A DNA stretch of 64,000 bases from Voacanga thouarsii (Eukaryota; Streptophyta; Magnoliopsida; Gentianales; Apocynaceae), in contig JANUWF010001635.1 of the NCBI GenBank assembly GCA_026120185.1, forward strand, positions 248,001 to 312,000. The letters run 5' to 3'. Position numbers and translations under genes: made by a program. Shown one piece after another: positions 23,327 through 36,668 of the stretch (position 1 is its first letter; each line of letters begins with the position of its first letter). The notes under the pieces are model-generated. The model did no database searches and was not told the DNA's origin. It worked only from the letters and a program-made list of their open reading frames with translations.

Positions 23327-25166
23327 TGAAGGTTTAAAACAACAAAAATCATCAAATCGAAAACATGCTTACAAAACAAAAAATTTACCTATATGATTGA
23401 ATGACCCTTTTCACACTAAAGAAGATGTCTGTACAAGAATATTTGAAGCTATTGGATCACGTTCTTCTAAACGTCGACTGCATTTCATTCACGCGAAGCC
23501 TTTAATCTTTCGAAATGGTGCCTTGTCCACTGCCAGTGAAACCTTAAAGTTGTGGGTTTAACTTAGTCTTTTAGCTTCTATGAATGCTTCATAGAAAATG
23601 GGTTTCGTCATTGTGAAATGCAAAAATGAAAAACCTGTCAACTTTGTATGATTTCCTTTCATTTTGTTCCTCTACCGAGAGAGAGTAGCCAAATGCATGA
23701 AAACATAAAGCAATCATACTTTCTTTTATTCTTCACGCAAAATAATACAAGGTTCATCCCATGTTATTTTTTTATTTTATTTATTTTAATTAATTAATTA
23801 ATTAATTTAATTTTTTTAATTTTATTTGACCCTTAGTATTATTCATTGGGTCAGATAAAATTATTTACTCTTGGTTTGAACATCCATAAATAATAAATTT
23901 CAATTATCTATTTTTTGGATTTTATTAAACGGTCCAATAAATAATTAACAAGCTCAAATGGACCAATATAAAATATCAGACATTTTATCTAATTTATATC
24001 TAAATTAATTTTTTAATTATTCAATTTGGGCATTGGGCTCTAAATAATTAATTAACCAAATAAACTAGATAAAATATATACTCTCTCGGGTATTTTATTT
24101 TATTATAGTCCAATAATAAATTAGACTACTTAAATAAAATAAAACCTATAATTATCAAGATCAATTCATTAACCCAAATCTGTCAGGAATTAAAGGCCAT
24201 TTTGGGGACCAAAAGACACATCGCCTTGGTTACTAAAATTACCAAAATACCCTTGTTATATAAATAGCTATATTTTACATTTTAAATATTTCATAATATC
24301 ACCATGAGAAAATATTGACAACATGGATAATGTTGCGTTAGCAAAGTCTTCGACCTACAGGTGTAATGACTAAAATACCCCTCTACGCATCGCCGTGCAT
24401 TTAGAGAGGAAGAGTGTACTATCATCTCTCTAATAGACATCTACTATCCTTAGATCTCTAATCCAATGATCCACGACTCCTAAAATGTTTTCACTTTCCA
24501 AGGAAGTTACCCTAAAGTAAATATTCAAGTCATGTTCCCCAAGGCCCTGGATAATTATATCATTTGAACAGTCACAAGGGGCGATATAGTGCAGAAACTA
24601 TCTTGTATAAGTCTGTCTTAACTAACTAGTCATATATACCCAACATACAAGTATATCGGCTTTACGAAAAAACCTTAACTACAATATATCAAAGTATATG
24701 CTTCTAACTTCGTCAGACTATCAACTCATACTCAAGCGATAGAGTATTAGTCCACACTGTAGTAGTAATAATCTGAGTTTCTTCTAAATAACACTTTTAG
24801 AAACTACTATTTCAGGTCCTATTTTACATATTCGAAATACGTTCATGCTATGATGTGAGTGGACTACTCACTGGTTAAAGGTAAGTCATTCTCCATTTGA
24901 AATTTATAATACAATAATCTATATATGATGAGATTCCCATTCTCATCAATCGGTTAAGAACAAACATTTATGTATTAAGTAACCCGTGGTCCATACCATA
25001 CTATGAAAGACCACCATTCACATCACTTACTTAAAAACACAATGGGTTCTTTCCAAACGTAAATCGTGCACAAATAAAATGTAAATTTACAAACAAATTT
25101 TGATAATAAATTCTTTTATTAATAAATTACATCAGAAAATTAGTCTAGAGGGCATATTTTTCAACA
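23327..25166 (-). repeat. 3' LTR of element E
   Basis: It matches 29795-31486 along most of its length, for example 'cattcacgcgaagcctttaa' against 'cattcacgcgaaacctttgg', and 'gcatcgccgtgcatttagag'. On minus it starts TGTTGAAAAATATGCCC. The adjoining 25167-25180 reads on minus as AAGTAGGAGAT, a typical copia purine tract. Confidence 0.8.
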
Positions 25167-25353
25167 ATCTCCTACTTGCATTATAAGACTAAGAAAACTC
25201 GTAAGTTCCTATCCCTATAGTGTCTAAGTGTCTCTTGAAGACTTTTTCAGCCAAAGGTTTGGTGAAGGGATCTATTAGGTTGTTCTCTGAGGCTATCTGT
25301 TCCACCATGATTTCTCGTCTCTGAATGAAATCCCAAATCAGGTGGTACTTCTT

Positions 25354-28062
25354 CTAGATATGCTTTCCCTTCTTGTGGTTCCTGGATTCTTTGGATTTCG
25401 AGATTGCTCCAGAGTTGTTACAATAGATCACAATCGGTCTGTCCATGTATGGCACAACTCTAAGTTTTGAAAGGAACTTTCGGAGCCAGACTGCTTCCTT
25501 GGATACTTTCGAAGCTGCCACATACTCAACTTCCATAGTTGAGTCAGTAGTACAAGATTGTTTGATACTCCTCCATGAAACAACTTCTCCAGACAAGGTG
25601 AAGACATAACTACTAGTGGATTTTCTCTCATCTTTATCTGTCTAGAAATATGAGTCTATGTATCTAGTAGGAACCAAGTCATCAACCCTGTAAACCAGCA
25701 TATAATATTTCATACCATTGAGGTACTTAAGAATATGCTTTACAGCTTGCTAATGAACCTCCCCAAGATTTAATTGATATCTGCTAACTAAGCCTACGAA
25801 AAAGCAGATATCTGGCATAGTGCACAGCATGGCGTACATGAGACTTCCCACAGCCGAAGCATAGGATATTCTACACATCTTGTCTTTTTCCTCTTGATAC
25901 TTATGACAGTCCTTAGAATAAAAAGATAACTCATGTTTATAAGGGATTAGAACTCCCTTGCATGAGTCCATGCTAAACTTAACTAATATCTTATCAATGT
26001 ATGTCGTTTGGGATAATTCTAACACTCTCTACTTCCTATTTCTAAGAAGCTTAATCCCAATAATGTAACTGGTTTCTCCCAAATCATTCATACTAAATTG
26101 ACTAGACAGTCAAATCTTAGTAGATGACAATATTCCTATATCATTCTCAATGAGTAGAATGTCATCTATATATAGGACAAAAAAAATCATATTTATACCT
26201 TCTAATTTCCTATACACGCATGCTTTATTTTCATTTTAAATGAAACCGGAAGACTTTACGGCATTGTCAAGACAAATGTTCCATATTCTAGATGCCTGTT
26301 TAAATTTATAAATGGACTTCTTAAGCTTGCAAATTATATGTTACTGGCCTTTAGCAATAAAACCTTCTGATTGGGACATATAGATGTCTTCGTTAATATG
26401 GCCATTAAGAAATGCCATATTGATATTCATTTACAATATCTCATAGTTGAAATGACATGCAATGGCAAGAAGAATACAGATTAACTTAAGCATGGTTACC
26501 AGGGAAAATGTTTTATTATAATCGATTCCCTCTTTTTGAGTATACCCTTTCGCCACAAAACCTAACTTTGAAGGTTTCCACCTTTCCATCCACTCCCCTA
26601 TTCTTCTTGTATAGCCACTTACATCCAATGGATTTTATCCCTTCAGGTAAAGTTACAAGATCTTAAACCTGATTGAAGTATATAGACTCAATCTCGGCTT
26701 TCATTACTTTATTCCATAGATCCGCATCGGCATCAGCAATAGCCTCCTCGTATCTAGTGGGATCTTGTTCCTGATGGTCAGAAACCATCTTGAAAGCCTC
26801 TCATGTTCATCTTTCTAGAACTTTAGATACCCTCCCATTACGACAAAGCTCCGTTTGTACAGGTTATTGAGACTGTGCCTCTTCTTATTCCATAATCGAG
26901 TCTGAAGAAGTTGATTCCGAAGATAACTCCTCCTCAAGTTCCAACCTACTTGAACCTTTAGTGGAAGTTCTTTGATCATCCTCTAAGTATCTAGCATTAG
27001 TACTTACTAGTACTTTCTACTCCTTGGGATGATAAAAGTAACCTCCTTTTGTTCTTTTTAGATGCTCAACAAAATAGCATAATTCTGATCTTAGTTCTAA
27101 CTTATCTTCCTTGATCAGTACATAAGTTGGACAGCCCCATATCCTGAGATAATTTAGACTTGGCTTACACCCAATCCACATCTCATAGGGTGTCCTAGGT
27201 ACTGATTTGAAAGGCACCAAGTTCAAAATGTATGCCACTATTTTCAAGGCATATCCCCAAAAAAAGATCGAAAGAGTAGCATGAGATATCATGCTTCGAA
27301 CCATTTCCATTAATGTCCTATTCATTCTCTCAACTACTCCATTCTACTAGGGTGTACTTGATGCAGAGAGTTGGGATACTATCTCATGATGTACCATATA
27401 ATATTTGAACTCACCAATGAGGTACTCTCCACCATGATCCGATTGTAAGGTTTTGATCAGTTTACATGTCCGACACTTCATTTCAGCCTTAAACTCTTTG
27501 AACTTGTCAAAATAGTCAGACTTGCGCCTCATCAGGTAGATATAACCAAACATTGTACAATCATCCGTGAAAGTGATGAAGTACTCAAAATCTCCTCTAA
27601 CTTGTGTAGACAAAGGACCATACACATCAGTGTGAACAATACTCAATATCTCTTTGGCTTTATCAACCTTTTAGGTGAACGACCTTTGGTCATTTTTCCT
27701 ATAAGGCAAGATTCACACTGATGCCAACTTTTCAATCTTAATGAGTTCAAGGGCCCATCATAGATTAATCTCTGAATCCTAATTGAGTTAATATGACCTA
27801 ACCTTATATGCCAAATATATGAGTCATTGACATTGGTCTTTCTCTTCTTACTTAAAGATTCAGATTGAGAGTTATTTATTTGATTGTTTGTAGGATTTAA
27901 AAATAATAAGTTTTCATACATGTACCCTGTACATAAAACTTCTCCATTTCTATTGATAGAAATACCATAATGGAAAGAAATAGAATATCCATGATTTATT
28001 AGCTTTGCAACTGAAATCAAATTTTGTCTAAAATCGGGTATATATAAAATATCCTTTAACAT
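25354..28062 (-). pseudogene. Element E pol remnants: integrase, RT, RNase H
   Basis: In element order: integrase zinc site (HIRLGH ... CESCLIGK, 27643-28062), integrase core (VHTDVYGPL, LQSDHGGEY, 27347-27646), [11 protein letters not shown] (27017-27325), RT (FVAKGYTQKEGIDY, 26431-26628, and a YIDD box near 26170), the linker region (SYASAVGSLMYAM, 25750-26025) and RNase H (VVSWRSIKQSCTTDSTMEVE, 25354-25596). Stops and frameshifts separate the pieces. No intact Pol can be made. Confidence 0.82.
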
Positions 28063-28276
28063 AACTACTTTATTAAAACATGATCTAACTCTCCCACTGC
28101 AAGGGCCTATACTCGTGTTCCATTTCCTACTCGTAATCCATGCTCGCCCTTCTGGAATCTTCTTATCTTTCTAAACTCATACAAGGAGTTACAAATATGA
28201 TCAGTGGCATCAGAATCAACAATTCAAGTGAAAGTTGATCCAACCATTGAAATAGACTCTAGATAGAGAACAATAC

Positions 28277-28735
28277 TTATAGGGTTTTACTTAGCCTGAA
28301 GTTTTGGACACTCATTTTTCCAGTGTCCCTTCTACTCGCACTTAAAGCATTTGTCTTTAGACTTGTTGGACTGGGCCAGTGCGTTTCTCTTCTTCTTTTT
28401 GAACTTCTTGGACTTGGGCCCAATTCTGGAAGAAAAGTTCTAGCAATCATAGTCATGGAATATGGCTTCATGACATTCTTTGCCACTTGGAGCTCTTTTA
28501 TTAACTCGATTAGACTCATATATAACTTGTTCATATTATAATTTAACTTGAATTGAGTAAAAGAGTCTGGAAGAGATTCGAGAACTATGTCCATTTGACT
28601 TTCGAGGTTAATTACAGCCCCTAAAACTTTTGCTTCCTCGAAAGCAGTAATTATTTTGAACATATACTCTCTGACTGATACTCCATCAGCCATATTAATG
28701 TTGATGATCGTCCTAAGAGTCTTCTACTTTGCGGG
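28277..28735 (-). pseudogene. Element E gag remnant
   Basis: Frames on minus include VREYMFKIITAFEEAKVLG and ESLPDSFTQFKLNYN, typical of copia gag (UBN2-type). A CCHC knuckle near 28305-28350 reads CFKCE-stop-KGHWKNEC, so its second loop is broken by a stop codon. Confidence 0.7.
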
Positions 28736-29794
28736 CCGGCTCTTATATGCGAATATCGTGGCTAGTAATTGGCTAATATCATACGCAATGGCCATGTGCT
28801 CGTGTTTAGATTAGAGCATATTAAACATGGAGGCCTACATGTAGTATTGAGCTATTTCGTTGGCCTTCTTCTATGCTTTCTCAACCTCACGCTTCTCAGC
28901 AGTAGAACCCTCCCCGATAACATGACAGGTTTCAAAGAAGATATACTTATACTTCTCAGCAGTGAGTATTATATCCAAGTTCATTTTTCAGTCCACATAA
29001 TTTAGACCCGTTAGCTTATTCTCTCGAAGAATAACGACCAAATGACTAAAAGAACCTCCACCAACAATTTTTGAAAAAAAAAAAAAACTCAATTTGTGAA
29101 AAACAAAATAATTTATGACTTTATCATCATATTAAATCCGATAATAATTAACCCAATTACTATTATCTTTAATATGATTAATTTGACTCTTTGAAAAGCT
29201 AACATAACTTCTTGGAAAGATTAATAGTTTTCTAAATTAAATGTATTAACCGCAACAAATTAATTTCCCTTATAAATAATGATTTAGAAGATAACTCTAT
29301 CGTGGGATGACCATTTCTTCTCATTTCCTATGGATATTCCTCGCACTATAACCTCTAATGTGGGTTGGCCAATCATAGCACGTGTCCTGAGTTATTAATT
29401 ACATCAATCCATTAGTTCTAGATCCTTGTGATATTCCTATCCTATACGGGTTCACTCCCAGGGTGACGCAATGGGACCCACGATCTCTAATGAGAATTGT
29501 GATGGAAGCCGTGAGGCCGTTGGAAACCCTCTCCCACTTAGTATTTTAAAATAAGGGTTTTCTTGAAAAATATCTTTTGAAAATTGCAATTAAATTTTCT
29601 TTTAACTCAAAAATAAAAAATCTAAACCTATAAAAATTTCTTTGTCAAGGTTTATACCATTTGAAATTTTTGTTATGGATTAATTTTATTTAAGTTAATA
29701 AATTTAATAATTTAAATTTATTAAATTTAAATTATACCCTTTGTAATTTAAATTTTTCATGGATTAATTTTATTTAGGTTTATACCCGTTTACA

Positions 29795-31486
29795 AAGGAA
29801 ACGTCGATTACGTCTCATTCACGCGAAACCTTTGGTCTTCTAAAATTGTGCCCTGTCCACTACTGGTGAAAGCTCAAAGTTGTGGGTTTAGCTTAGTTTT
29901 TTAGCTTCTGTGAACACTTCACAGAAAATGGGTTTCGTTTATATGAAGTGCAAAAAATGAAAAGCCTGTCAACTTTGCATGATTTCCTTTCATTTTGTTC
30001 CTCCACCGAGAGAGAGTAGTCAAATGTATGAAAACAGAAAGTAGTCATGCTTTCTGTTATCCTTCACGCAAAACAACACGGGATCAATCTCGTGTTCTTT
30101 TTTTAAAATTTATTTATTTTAATTAATTAATTTTATTTTTCCATTGGTCTTATTCATTAGGCTAGATCAAATTATTTACTTTTGGGCTTGAATACCCATA
30201 AATAACAAATCTCAATTATTTATTTTCTGCACTTCATTAAACAGCCCAATAAATAATTAACAAGCCTAAATAGATAAATATAAAACATCAGGCATTTTAT
30301 CTAGTTTATATCTAGATTAATTTTTTAATTATTCAATTTGGGCCTTGAGTCCTAAATAATTAATTAACCAAATAAGTTAAATAAAATATATACTCTCTTG
30401 GGCATTTTATTTTATTCTAATCAAATAATAAATTAGACTATTTAAATAAAATAAAATAAAACCTATAATTATCAAGACCAATTCCTTAACCCAAATATGT
30501 CAGGACTTAAGAGTCATTCTGGGGATCAAAAGACACATCGCCTTGGTTACTAAAATGACCAAAATACCCCTACTATATAAATAGCTATATTTTACATTTT
30601 AAATATTTCATAATATCACCATAAAAAAATATTGACCTCAGGGATAATGCCGCGTTAGCAAAGTTTTCGACCTATAGGTGTAATGACTAAAATACCCCTT
30701 TACGCATCGCCGTGCATTTAGAGAGGAAGAGTGTATTATCACCTCTTTAATAGATATCTACCATCCTTAAACCTCTAATCCAATGATTCACGACTCCTGG
30801 AATGTTTCTACTTTCCAAGGAAGCTGCCCTAAAGTAAACATCCAAGTCATATTTCCCAGAACCCTAGATAATTAGATCATTTGAACAGTTATAAGGGGCA
30901 ATATAGTGCAGAAGTTATCTTGTACAAGTCTGTCTTAACTAACTAGTTATATATATACCCAATATACAAGTATATCGGCTCTATGAAAGAACCTCAACTA
31001 CAGTATATCAAAGTATATGTTTCTAACTTCGTCAGACCACAAACTCATACTCAAGCGGTAGAGTATTAGTCCACATTGTAGCAGTAATAGTCTGAGTTTC
31101 TTCTAAATATTACTTTTAGAAACTATTATTTCAAGTTCTGTTCTACATATTCGAAATACGCTCATGCCATGAAGTGAATGGACTACTCACTGACTAAAGG
31201 TAAGCCATTCTCCATTTGGAATTCATAACACACTAACCTATATATGATGAGATTCTCATTCTCATCAATCGGTTAAGAATAAATATTTATGTGTTAAGTA
31301 ACCCGTGATCCATATCTTACTGTGAAAAATCACTATTCACATCGATCACTTACTTAAACACAATGGATATTTTTCAAACGTAAATCGTGCACAAATAAAA
31401 TGTAAATTCACAAATAAATTTTTAGAATAAATTCTTTTATTAATAAATTACATAAAAATTTAGTCTAGAGGGTATATATTCCAACA
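29795..31486 (-). repeat. 5' LTR of element E
   Basis: This is the second long LTR. The left boundary is uncertain because the first ~110 bp of the other LTR have no clear match here. On minus it begins TGTTGGAATATATACCCTC. The stretch 28736-29794 to its left holds the element leader, the N-terminal gag remains and AT-rich sequence with no readable frame. Confidence 0.75.
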
Positions 31487-31491
31487 CTAAT

Positions 31492-31779
31492 AAGTTAAAA
31501 ATAAAAAAGAGGGACTAATATTGCAAAAATAAAAAATTTAGGGACTAAATTTGATAATTTGACTATTTATGAATAGTAAAATGATCAAATTGCCCTTCAG
31601 AAAAAATCAAAGTCGGAGTTTACCTTTTTTGACAGACTGGTCAAAATTTGATCGGAAGGATTACATTTGCAAAAAAAAAAAAAAAGGGACCAATGTTTAA
31701 AAAAAATAAATAGAGGACCTAATAAGTTGAAAATAAAAAAGGACTAATGTTGCAACTGGGCCGTAAATTTGATGATGCC
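31492..31779. repeat. Right terminal inverted repeat of the Pack-MULE, outer part
   Basis: It holds the end of one unit ('gagggactaatattgcaaaa') and a full second unit (31564-31779), finishing GATGATGCC before the 9-bp duplication. Key words match the left TIR on the other strand, including 'ttgatcggaaggattacatt'. Confidence 0.75.
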
Positions 31780-31788
31780 TAACTAATA

Positions 31789-33015
31789 TCTAAGACAAAC
31801 AAATTCTTCAAAGAATGCTTGACCTGGCCTCATCAAGCAACCATCATGGGGCGGTCACCTACATCCTTTAATATTTTCACAAAATAACAAGTTGTCTTTT
31901 GGTGAAATTTGAACTTGGCATTGAAATTAAGAGTTTTTTTTTTCGTTAAGTAAATTAATTCATTTATAATAAAAATAAGTTACACATATAGAAAGTTGTC
32001 ACACTCTATATCATAGGTGGATAAAATATCAGAAACAGAAAATAAAATGAATACACAACAAATTTTCTCCTAACTTCCTATTATCATCTTCAAATAATAA
32101 TGGCATGAGCAGTTCAAATTCATCTAATTTCTTGTATAGTAATTTCAAAAGTTCTGAGGTATATAAGTGGTTTTGAAAACTACCTGAAAAAAAAAAAGAT
32201 AAGAAATAAAGAGGATCCAAATCAAGTTTGGGTAATAAACTAATCCCCTGAAAATGGAGCAGCCAATACTGATTAATAAGGATTAACAAAAAAAACTATG
32301 TTAATGGATCTTAAATCTTGATTAAAAAAAAGATATTTGTGATTTGTAGACCAAAAAAAAAAAAAGGCTTCAACCAAGATTAGAGCTCTCAGAACCTCCG
32401 ACCTAGGCTAGCTATGCGGTCTTGTCACTGCAAATGGGAGAGCTTTGATAAAGAGAAATGGGAAGGGAAAGAAAGAAGAAAGATAAAGAGGTTGTGCCTA
32501 TTCAAATTAAGCGTAAGTGGCTTGAGTTTCTATACTCCCCAAGTTGATGGTAATTTGTGCTCGTTTCTAGCTAGTGAAAGATGATTCAAATTAGTGCTCA
32601 AATATAACTCTTCCAACTCTTCAAGACCTTTTGGACATGCGTCAAAAAAAAAAAAAAAACCTAAAACTTGATTTTGAACAATTCAGACAAAAAAAAAAAA
32701 AAAGGGTAAACATTTTGAATAAAGTGACAGATAGTAATAGAGATTAAAAGATCAATTTTCCACGACCGTTTCGAACATCATGAAACCGCACATGCTCAAA
32801 TAATGTTAGCAGCAACCTTCATTAAAGAAATAGGAAGTTAAAAATGGATTCATCATATCTGCGGTTGGCTGCTCAACACAGAATTGCTCCTTATATTCGT
32901 TTTTTAAGCGGTGAGTGGATAGCCTTTCCTCCCAAAACAAAATTTTATTTTAATTTAAAATATTAATAAATTAAATAATTTTTATTTAAAAAAAATTATC
33001 ATATATTTACAACAC
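31789..33015. other. Intergenic sequence, no gene seen
   Basis: AT-rich, with several poly(A) runs of 10-17 bases (for example 32348-32364, 32645-32660, 32687-32703). No recognisable coding frame, tRNA or transposon end was found. The last 80 bp belong to a dispersed AT-rich repeat that the LINE at 33032 interrupted. Confidence 0.5.
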
Positions 33016-33031
33016 ATTATATTCTTTTTAT

Positions 33032-36000
33032 CATATATCTATGACATGAACCAATCGATGGACTTCGTGGGGGCGTTTCCTACTCAGCGACGTGCTGCAC
33101 TTCCTAGACCCGGGTGTAGTGATAAATATGCGAGGGTTACTAGGTCGTTACCTGAAAGCAACACGCCGTGTCGGTCCCCGGATGCGGTGTCAAATATGTA
33201 AGGGTGTAGGGTAAAAAAAAAACAGTCTATAGGGATAGGATTCGTCTAGTTACATGGAATATATGATCTTTGACCGGTAGATTGACAGAGCTAGTTGAGG
33301 TAATGCGGAGGAGAAAGATTAGCATTTTGTGTTTTCAGGAAACCAAGTGGGTAGGTGAGAAGGCGAGAGTAGTCGCTCCATGGGGTTATAAGCTTTGGTA
33401 TTCAGGTAGAGTTAGAAATAGAAATGGAGTCGGGATTATTATTGATGGTAAGTTTATTGATGATGTGGTTGAAGTACAGAGGAAGAGTGATAAGATTTTG
33501 AGCATCAAGATCATGATTGGCGGCCATATTACTACTGTTATTAGTGCGTATGCGCCGCAAGTAGGACTCGATGATTCGGTTAGGCAACAGTTCTGAGATG
33601 ATTTAGATGAAATTATCCAGAGTGTACCGTGTGTAGAAAAGCTTTTCATTGGTGGTGATCTAAACGGACATATAGGTACTGATAAAAGCGAGTTTGAGAG
33701 TGTTCATGGAGGTCAGGGTTTCGGAGCTAAAAATGAAGCAGGAACTGCTATTCTTGATTTTGCCTTGGCCTATGATTTGACCATAGCAAATACTTTGTTT
33801 AAGAAGAGAGATTCTCACTTAGTGACCTTTAGAAGCAGGTTAAATGCCAGTCAGATAGATTTCTTTATTATGAGGCGTAGGTTTCGTAGTGGGTGTACGG
33901 ATTGTAAAGTTATTCCAGGTGAGAGTGTAGTTACGCAACACAGGCTGTTGGTCCTCGATTTTAATTTTAGGAAAAAGAGTAAGCAACAGAATTTTCGAGT
34001 TGACCCTAGGATTAGGTGGTGGAGGCTTCAGGGGGATGAAAGAATATAGCCTTTGTCAATAAGGTAGTTGAGGCGGATAATTGGTCTTCTGATATGGATT
34101 CGGATCCAGATACTATGTGGAGAAAGATGGCTCAATGTATTAGGACGGTAGCTAAGGAAGTGCTTGGGGAATCTAAAGGAAAAATGCCTCTTAACAAGGA
34201 TGTGTCGTGGTGGAATAACGAAGTGAAAGAAGCCGTAAGAAGTAAAAGAGAATGCTATAGAAACTTATGAAGGTGTAGGAGTGATGAAAATTTTGAGAAA
34301 TACAAAGTCGCGAGAAGAAAAGCTAAAGAAACTGTCAGAAACTCAAGAGCCATAGTTTACAAGGATTTATATGAAAAGTTAGATACCAAAGACGGAGAGA
34401 AGAATATATATAGATTGGCGCGTTACAAGGAGAAGAAGACGAGGGGTATAGGTGTAGTGAAATGTATAAAGGACGAAAACCACAATGTTTTAGTTAAGGA
34501 TGAAGAAATAAAGGAGAGATGGAGATCATATTTTGATAAGTTATTCAACGGGAGTCAAGTCCAAGTTCCGAGTGTAGGTAGCCTGTCGCTTTCGAACAAA
34601 GAGGTTAACCGTGTATGGATTCGTCGTATTCAGAAGCATGAAGTCCGTGATGCCCTTAAAAGGATGAGTCCAAAAAAAGCTGTAGGATCGGATGGTATAC
34701 CGATCGAAGTTTGGAAGTGTTTAGGAGATATAGGTATTACGTGGCTGACAAGTCTGTTCAACAAGATATATAAAGTTAATAGGATGCCTACAGAGTGGAG
34801 GAAGAGTACTCTAATTCCTCTGTACAAGAATAAAGGAGATGTCCAGGATTGTGCCAATTATCGTGGGATTAAACTCATGAGTCATACTATGAAGCTTTGG
34901 GAGAGAGTGATTAAACAGAGGTTATGGGGCATTATACAAATTTCATAATCAGTTTGGTTTTATGCCTAGGCGTTCCACTATGGAGACAATTTATTTATTA
35001 CGGCAGATGATTGAATATCATATGAAAAGAAAGAAAGATTTACATATGGTATTTATTGACCTGGAAAAAGCCTATGACAGGGTTCCTAGAGAAGTAGTTT
35101 GGTGGGTGCTGGCCAAGAAAGGTGTATCAATAAAGTATATTACTCTCATTAAAGATATGTATGAGGGAGCATGTACAAGTGTAAGGACTGGCGCCGGAAT
35201 GACTGCAGAATTTCCTATTAATATCGGTGTGCATCAAGGATCAGCGCTTAGCCCTTTCCTCTTTGCATCCGTTATGGATGAGTTGACCTGTACTATACAG
35301 GAAACTGTGCCATGGTGTATGTTGTTTGCGGATGATATTGTATTAATTGATGAGACTAGAGCCGGTGTACATGCTAAATTGGAGTTATGGCGGCAGACAT
35401 TGGAATCCAAGGGTTTCAGAATTAGTAGGAGTAAAACAGAGTATATGGGATGCAAGTTTAGTGGTAGCGTAAACATAGCCCGTAGTGTAACTTTGGAAGG
35501 TAGAGATATACCGTTAGCTGATTGTTTTCGCTATCTAGGATCTATTATTCAGAAAGACGGAGAGCTCGATAGCGACGTTGCACATCGAGCTAAGGCGGGT
35601 TGGTTGAAATGGAGGAGTGCGACTGGTATTCTTTATGATCGTAATGCACCGTTGAATTTAAAGGGAAAGTTTTACAAGGCAGTCGTACGACCTACTTTGT
35701 TATATGGTACGGAATGTTGGGTAGCTAAAAGGTGTCATATTCAAAAAATGAAAGTAACTGAGATGCGTATGTTATGGTGGATGCGTGGATATACTAGGAA
35801 GGATAGAGTTAGAAATGAGATCATTAGGGAAAAGGTGGGTGTGTCATCTATTGAGGAAAAGATGAGAGAAAGTCGTCTGCGTTGGTTTGGACACGTTCAG
35901 AGAAGACCGAGGGATTCTCCTGTTAGGGCGATGGGGAGAGTGAGGCAGGATAGGTTTGACAGAGGTAGAGGTAGAGGTAGAGGTGGGCCTAAAACGACAT

Positions 36001-36173
36001 GGATATAGGTAATTAAGAGAGATATGTCTTTGTTAGATTTGGATGAAAGTATGACGTTCGATAGAAGAAAGTTGCGAGAGAGAATTCATGTGGATGACCA
36101 CATGTTGCCTGACGTTGGTTCATATAGCCGACCCCAAGTTATTTGGGATTAAGGCTTAGTTTGTTGTTATTGT
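33032..36173 (+). mobile_element. RTE-type LINE, full length, inactive
   Basis: A perfect 16-bp target duplication ATTATATTCTTTTTAT lies at 33016-33031 and 36174-36189. At about 3.14 kb the length is usual for plant RTE elements. It has a 5' region, one long frame with endonuclease then reverse transcriptase, and the characteristic RTE tail (CCCCAAGTTATTTGGGATTA, then a TTG-type microsatellite). Stops and frameshifts make it inactive. Confidence 0.92.
33237..36008 (+). pseudogene. LINE endonuclease-reverse transcriptase frame, broken
   Basis: The apurinic endonuclease part shows CFQETKWVG, AYAPQVG and FIGGDLNGHIG. The RT part shows KKAVGSDGIPIEVWK, TLIPLYKNKGDVQDCANYRG, HMVFIDLEKAYDRVPREVVW, VHQGSALSPFLF and the catalytic box FADD (35325-35336). 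The C-terminus has LRWFGHVQRRP. Lesions are a TGA at 33596-33598 where Trp is expected, a frameshift near 34045, a TGA near 34267 and a frameshift near 34940. The RT section from 34962 is an uninterrupted 348 codons. Confidence 0.9.
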
Positions 36174-36328
36174 ATTATATTCTTTTTATTTGACTCTTCT
36201 CTACTTTACAAATTTAATATTTTTTTATTAAATTTAACCAAACTCGTATCAAATAAATTCTTATCCACTTATACTCTTAATTTGTAATTCTTCTCTATTG
36301 AAACCCTTAGCCCCGCCCCCACCCCGCG

Positions 36329-36329
<1 letters not shown>

Positions 36330-36393
<64 letters not shown>
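36330..36393. repeat. (AAT)n microsatellite
   Basis: About 21 uninterrupted AAT/ATA units. The complementary (TTA)n run lies 213 bp downstream. Confidence 0.95.
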
Positions 36394-36547
36394 GTTTAAT
36401 TAATCGTGTATATTAATGTGCATATTTTTAAAATGAAAAATGTCCTCAAGCTGTAGAACAGAAAAATATTAGTGACAGAAACAGATGAGGCAACGTTCAA
36501 GGCCGACACAACATTGTGGAATTTGAGAATGGCAATCAGTGTGTACG

Positions 36548-36605
36548 AATAAAAATTTCAAATTTAAAATTCAAATAAAAAAAAAACTTAATTGAATATC
36601 GACCA

Positions 36606-36668
<63 letters not shown>

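Larger units (their letters stand above)
23327..31486 (-). mobile_element. Copia LTR retrotransposon E with long LTRs, degraded
   Basis: It starts TGAAGG and ends CCAACA, with 5-bp target duplications CTAAT at 23322-23326 and 31487-31491. Joining the flanks across the element restores the TIR sequence 'gacctaataagtt', which exists uninterrupted at 31713-31725. The LTRs are about 1.7-1.84 kb. Element sense is minus, with gag and pol fragments between 25354 and 28693 and many stops. The LTRs differ at many positions and the right one seems to lack about 110 bp at its left end, so E is older than A and B. Confidence 0.85.
15655..31779. mobile_element. Mutator-like element (Pack-MULE) with ERD7 fragment, split by three later insertions
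   Basis: The ends are GGCAAATTGTCAAATATAG at 15655 and, on the opposite strand, GGCATCATCAAATTTACGG at 31779. They are flanked by a perfect 9-bp direct repeat TAACTAATA (15646-15654 and 31780-31788). Nine-bp target duplications are characteristic of Mutator-like elements. The terminal inverted repeats are several hundred bp long, each with two related units. With LTR element A, the solo LTR and element E removed, the remaining element is about 2.2 kb. Its centre holds an ERD7-related gene fragment, and no transposase was seen. The order of events is Pack-MULE first, then the LTR insertions, because E and A each interrupt a TIR with their own 5-bp duplications. Confidence 0.8.

Noticed and set aside
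32380..32440. tRNA-like words ('gaacctccgacctaggctag')
   Set aside because: No acceptor stem or full cloverleaf could be drawn; no convincing tRNA or rRNA gene was seen anywhere in the window.
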